Origin: Methylococcaceae bacterium NSP1-2
GTDB lineage: Bacteria; Pseudomonadota; Gammaproteobacteria; Methylococcales; Methylomonadaceae
Direction: 5' to 3'
Length of the DNA: 8,723 nt
Assembly: GCA_002256685.1 (NCBI GenBank)
Contig: NQJH01000104.1
Span: 1 to 8,723 of the forward strand
Under the pieces are notes generated by a model. The model was given only the letters and a program-made list of their open reading frames with translations. It was not told where the DNA came from and made no database searches. This document shows, in pieces, positions 6,903 through 8,723 of this stretch. The position numbers and the translations under genes are program-made. The first letter of the stretch is position 1, and each line of letters opens with the position of its first letter.

Positions 6903-6999
6903 GTTCCCATGCTCTGCGTGGGAATGCCGCTATTGCCGCTCCAGCGTCACACAACGCTGGAGCGTTGTTAGATGAATTCCCACGCTGGAGCGTGGGAAC
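6903..6999. repeat. Composite nested inverted repeat upstream of hscC
   Basis: About 97 bp made of three consecutive hairpins. The first (6904-6924) pairs TTCCCA with TGGGAA around a GC-rich centre. The second has perfect 11 bp arms (6937-6947 and 6954-6964, CGCTCCAGCGT) with loop CACACA. The third has perfect 10 bp arms (6977-6986 and 6989-6998, TTCCCACGCT). The first and third are near reverse complements of each other, so the whole element is also one large inverted repeat with the second hairpin at its centre. GTTCCCACGCT/CGCTCCAGCGT sequences are, as I recall, common dispersed repeats in Gammaproteobacteria. It lies 36 bp upstream of the hscC start, so it would fall in the promoter or 5' leader. 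Confidence 0.85.
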
Positions 7000-7015
7000 T
7001 ATAAATAAAATTTTT

Positions 7016-7050
7016 GTAGCCCGTATGAAGCGTAAGCGTAATACGGGAAT
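7016..7050. repeat. Dispersed-type inverted repeat (CCCGTAT...ATACGGG)
   Basis: CCCGTAT (7020-7026) and ATACGGG (7041-7047) flank GAAGCGTAAGCGTA. The overall form, GTAGCCCGTATGAAGCG...ATACGGG, resembles a repeat I know to be scattered in many proteobacterial genomes. It starts a few bases after the stop codon of the minus-strand glutaredoxin-like gene and could form a hairpin in its mRNA. An A/T-rich stretch follows in that direction, but there is no clean U run, so termination is only possible. Confidence 0.65.
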
Positions 7051-7053
7051 AAT

Positions 7054-7488
7054 CTATTTCATTTTTTGATATATTTCATTGAAACTAGAAATATCAAATC
7101 CATTTATTCGCTCTTGACCCACAAATATCACAGGTACACCCTTACCACCAAATGAATCGTATGTACGTTTAGCCTGTTTATTTTTTTCTATATTGTATTC
7201 GGTATAGGGAATCTTTGTTTTACGAAAATATTCACGCGCCTTCTTGCAATACCCACACCAACTCGTTGCATACATTACGGTTTGCTTTACTGGAGAAGCG
7301 GGGACAGTGGTGTTTTTTTTATCAATAGTAATTGGGGGATTATCAACTTTTAGGGTAATTTTTTCAGCCTTTTCATTCTCATGAGATTTGTCACTAAAAT
7401 TCACATGCCCTGCGCTGTCAGTCCATTTATAAACTTCGGCTGAAACTTGCCAAGCGAAGACTAACAAAATAAGCAATATGTATTTCAT
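7054..7488 (-). CDS. Exported DUF4124-glutaredoxin-like thiol protein
   Basis: A 144-residue protein with a signal peptide (M-K-Y-I-L-L-I-L-L-V-F-A-W-Q-V-S-A, probable cleavage after A17). A DUF4124 segment follows (V-Y-K-W-T-D-S-A-G-H-V-N-F-S-D, 19-33), then a polar linker to about residue 68. Residues 69-144 form a glutaredoxin/thioredoxin-fold domain with the redox motif W77-C78-G79-Y80-C81-K82. The cis-proline is G117-V118-P119-V120, followed by I-F-V-G-Q-E-R-I-N-G-F-D, the usual glutaredoxin glutathione-site region. It is expected to work in the periplasm, or anchored there, as a disulfide reductase, oxidase or deglutathionylating enzyme; its substrate is unknown. The ATG is supported by AAGAGGAAA 7 nt upstream (7496-7504). 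It lies 74 bp downstream of gyrB on the same strand, with a hairpin between them, so it may have its own promoter. Fold and export are confident; exact role is not. Confidence 0.9.
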   Translation of the reverse strand: MKYILLILLVFAWQVSAEVYKWTDSAGHVNFSDKSHENEKAEKITLKVDNPPITIDKKNTTVPASPVKQTVMYATSWCGYCKKAREYFRKTKIPYTEYNIEKNKQAKRTYDSFGGKGVPVIFVGQERINGFDISSFNEIYQKMK

Positions 7489-7521
7489 GACAAAGTTTCC
7501 TCTTAAAAGGGTTGATTAATA

Positions 7522-7554
7522 AGATCTGCGAGATTTTGAAAATCTCGCAGGTCT
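7522..7554. repeat. Long hairpin after gyrB, same family as the intragenic element at 4937
   Basis: Sixteen-base arms (7522-7537 and 7539-7554) pair with a single T-G wobble around one G; the core is CTGCGAGATTTT. It begins 8 nt after the gyrB stop on the transcribed (minus) strand and may act as a transcriptional stop or mRNA 3' end stabiliser. What follows on the RNA (AUCUUAUUAAUC) is only mildly U-rich, so it is a weak fit to an intrinsic terminator. AAAGGAG (7559-7553), a good ribosome-site sequence with no nearby start codon, overlaps its edge. Confidence 0.75.
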
Positions 7555-7562
7555 CCTTTAAA

Positions 7563-8723
7563 CTACACGTCCAAATTAGTCACATCCAACGCATTTTTAA
7601 CAATAAAATCACGGCGTGGTTCGACCACATCACCCATTAAGGTGGTGAAAATTTCATCGGCGGCAACCACATCTTCAATGCGCACTTGTAGCAAACGGCG
7701 GTTATTAGCATCCAGCGTGGTTTCCCATAATTGTTCTGGATTCATCTCGCCTAGGCCTTTATAGCGTTGAATATGTTGACCTTTTTTGATTTCTTTCATC
7801 ATCCATTCAAAGGCTTGTTTGAAACTACTGACGGGCTGTTGTCTTTCACCCATTTGCATAAATGAGCCTTCATTAAACATGCCTGCGGTACTTTCTGCGT
7901 ATTGAGCAATTTTTGCGTAATCTTTACTGGCAAAAAAACTAGAAGGGAAGACAAAAGTTTTGGTAATGCCGTGCAGACGTTTACTGATTACAGCAGAAAA
8001 CTCGTGGTCGTTTTTATAGTCCAGTGTGATGGTGAAAATGGCTTTGCTGTCACATTCAACTAGACGTTGTTGCATAGCGGCAAACCACGCGCTGAGTTTT
8101 TGTTGGTCCTGTTTAATCTCGTCAGTCATGACTTCCATATAACAGAACTGCTCTAAAAACACATCGTCATAACGTCTGGATAAACGGTTAATAACAATGA
8201 CCACATCGGTAAAGGTTTTCGCTAGTTTTTCCAGCCCTTGCCCTTGAATAGCGGGAGCGGTGGCATCGGTAAATAATTGGGCTTTATCTAATGCCAGTTG
8301 AATCAGGTATTCATTCAGTTGCGCATCGTCTTTAACGTAATGCTCTTGTTTACCTTTTTTGACTTTATATAATGGCGGCTGGGCAATATAGATATAGCCT
8401 TTTTCGACAATTTCAGGGAGTTGGCGATAGAAAAATGTTAGCAACAAAGTACGAATATGCGAGCCATCGACATCCGCGTCGGTCATGATAATAATGCGGT
8501 GATAACGCAATTTTGCTATGTTGTATTCGTCTTTACCGATACCACAACCTAACGCGGTGATGAGCGTGCCGACTTCTTCGGAAGAAATCATTTTGTCGAA
8601 ACGGGCTTTTTCCACATTTAGAATTTTACCTTTTAATGGCAAAATAGCTTGGGTGCGGCGGTCTCTGCCTTGTTTGGCTGAACCACCCGCAGAATCCCCT
8701 TCCACTAAAAACAGTTCAGATAG
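7563..8723 (-). CDS. gyrB: DNA gyrase subunit B, C-terminal half (5' end beyond window)
   Basis: The frame enters from the right edge reading L-S-E-L-F-L-V-E-G-D-S-A-G-G-S-A-K and runs 386 codons to TAG at 7565-7563. Gyrase B supplies the ATPase and part of the cleavage core of the type II topoisomerase that introduces negative supercoils. Present here are the TOPRIM acidic motifs E-G-D-S-A-G-G and I-M-T-D-A-D-V-D-G-S-H, which bind Mg2+, and K-G-K-I-L-N-V-E-K-A-R in the quinolone-determining region. The Gram-negative inserted domain follows, poorly conserved in sequence. The GyrA-contacting tail has Q-R-Y-K-G-L-G-E-M-N-P-E-Q-L-W-E-T-T. From E-G-D to the end it has about the same length as E. 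coli GyrB, so the 3' end is intact. ParE is unlikely because of the inserted domain and the tail sequence. The ATPase domain is outside the window. Confidence 0.97.
   Translation of the reverse strand, partial: LSELFLVEGDSAGGSAKQGRDRRTQAILPLKGKILNVEKARFDKMISSEEVGTLITALGCGIGKDEYNIAKLRYHRIIIMTDADVDGSHIRTLLLTFFYRQLPEIVEKGYIYIAQPPLYKVKKGKQEHYVKDDAQLNEYLIQLALDKAQLFTDATAPAIQGQGLEKLAKTFTDVVIVINRLSRRYDDVFLEQFCYMEVMTDEIKQDQQKLSAWFAAMQQRLVECDSKAIFTITLDYKNDHEFSAVISKRLHGITKTFVFPSSFFASKDYAKIAQYAESTAGMFNEGSFMQMGERQQPVSSFKQAFEWMMKEIKKGQHIQRYKGLGEMNPEQLWETTLDANNRRLLQVRIEDVVAADEIFTTLMGDVVEPRRDFIVKNALDVTNLDV

Noticed and set aside
6903..7050. CRISPR array or tRNA cluster suggested by repeated hairpins.
   Set aside because: Units are not evenly spaced identical repeats with unique spacers, and no tRNA cloverleaf or anticodon arm can be drawn.
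6842..7069. A 75-codon plus-strand frame spanning the hscC start and the repeat-filled gap.
   Set aside because: Most of it translates the inverted repeats, and it has no ribosome site or protein-like pattern.
7489..7562. Promoter for the glutaredoxin-like gene.
   Set aside because: The gap is mostly the hairpin, and no convincing -35/-10 pair is visible; transcription from gyrB is equally possible.

Overview
This is an 8.7 kb chromosomal segment from a gammaproteobacterium with moderate-to-low GC. The GyrB fragment supports this: it closely matches my memory of enterobacterial GyrB and has the same distance from the TOPRIM motif to the C-terminus (about 380 residues), so it carries the inserted domain typical of Gram-negative GyrB. 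The HscC-type chaperone and the many short palindromic repeats suggest a repeat-rich environmental lineage such as Thiotrichales or Methylococcales. That placement is inference.

Layout. Positions 3-2531 (+) hold the 3' part of a very large polytopic membrane protein gene of unknown function; its frame is open to the left edge. Positions 2532-2722 are a short convergent gap with a strong hairpin and remnants of a possible small gene. Everything to the right is on the minus strand. In transcription order these are: the 3' half of gyrB (8723-7563, cut by the right edge); a small exported glutaredoxin-like protein with an N-terminal DUF4124 domain (7488-7054); a 186 bp gap filled with inverted repeats; hscC (6867-5173); and, 2 nt further on, one long frame (5170-2723) that encodes a membrane-anchored J-domain protein fused in frame to a complete LplT-type lysophospholipid transporter.

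How the genes work together. HscC is a specialised Hsp70, and in E. coli its partners are membrane-bound J proteins encoded beside it. The hscC/J-protein pair here is the same kind of module and is probably translationally coupled. The J domain reads RPD where the canonical tripeptide is HPD. The transporter is an unexpected third member.

Most interesting observation. The window carries at least seven palindromic elements of several unrelated sequence types, and three of them lie inside reading frames. One is a perfect 26 bp palindrome exactly at the J-protein/LplT junction. Removing those 26 bases on paper brings a TAA stop into frame 25 nt before the LplT ATG, giving two separate genes of normal size. 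The palindrome therefore looks like the event that fused chaperone cofactor and transporter. The other two intragenic palindromes encode short hydrophilic linkers: one just after the J domain and one in a loop of the membrane protein. The membrane protein gene also ends with a perfect 33 bp in-frame tandem duplication.
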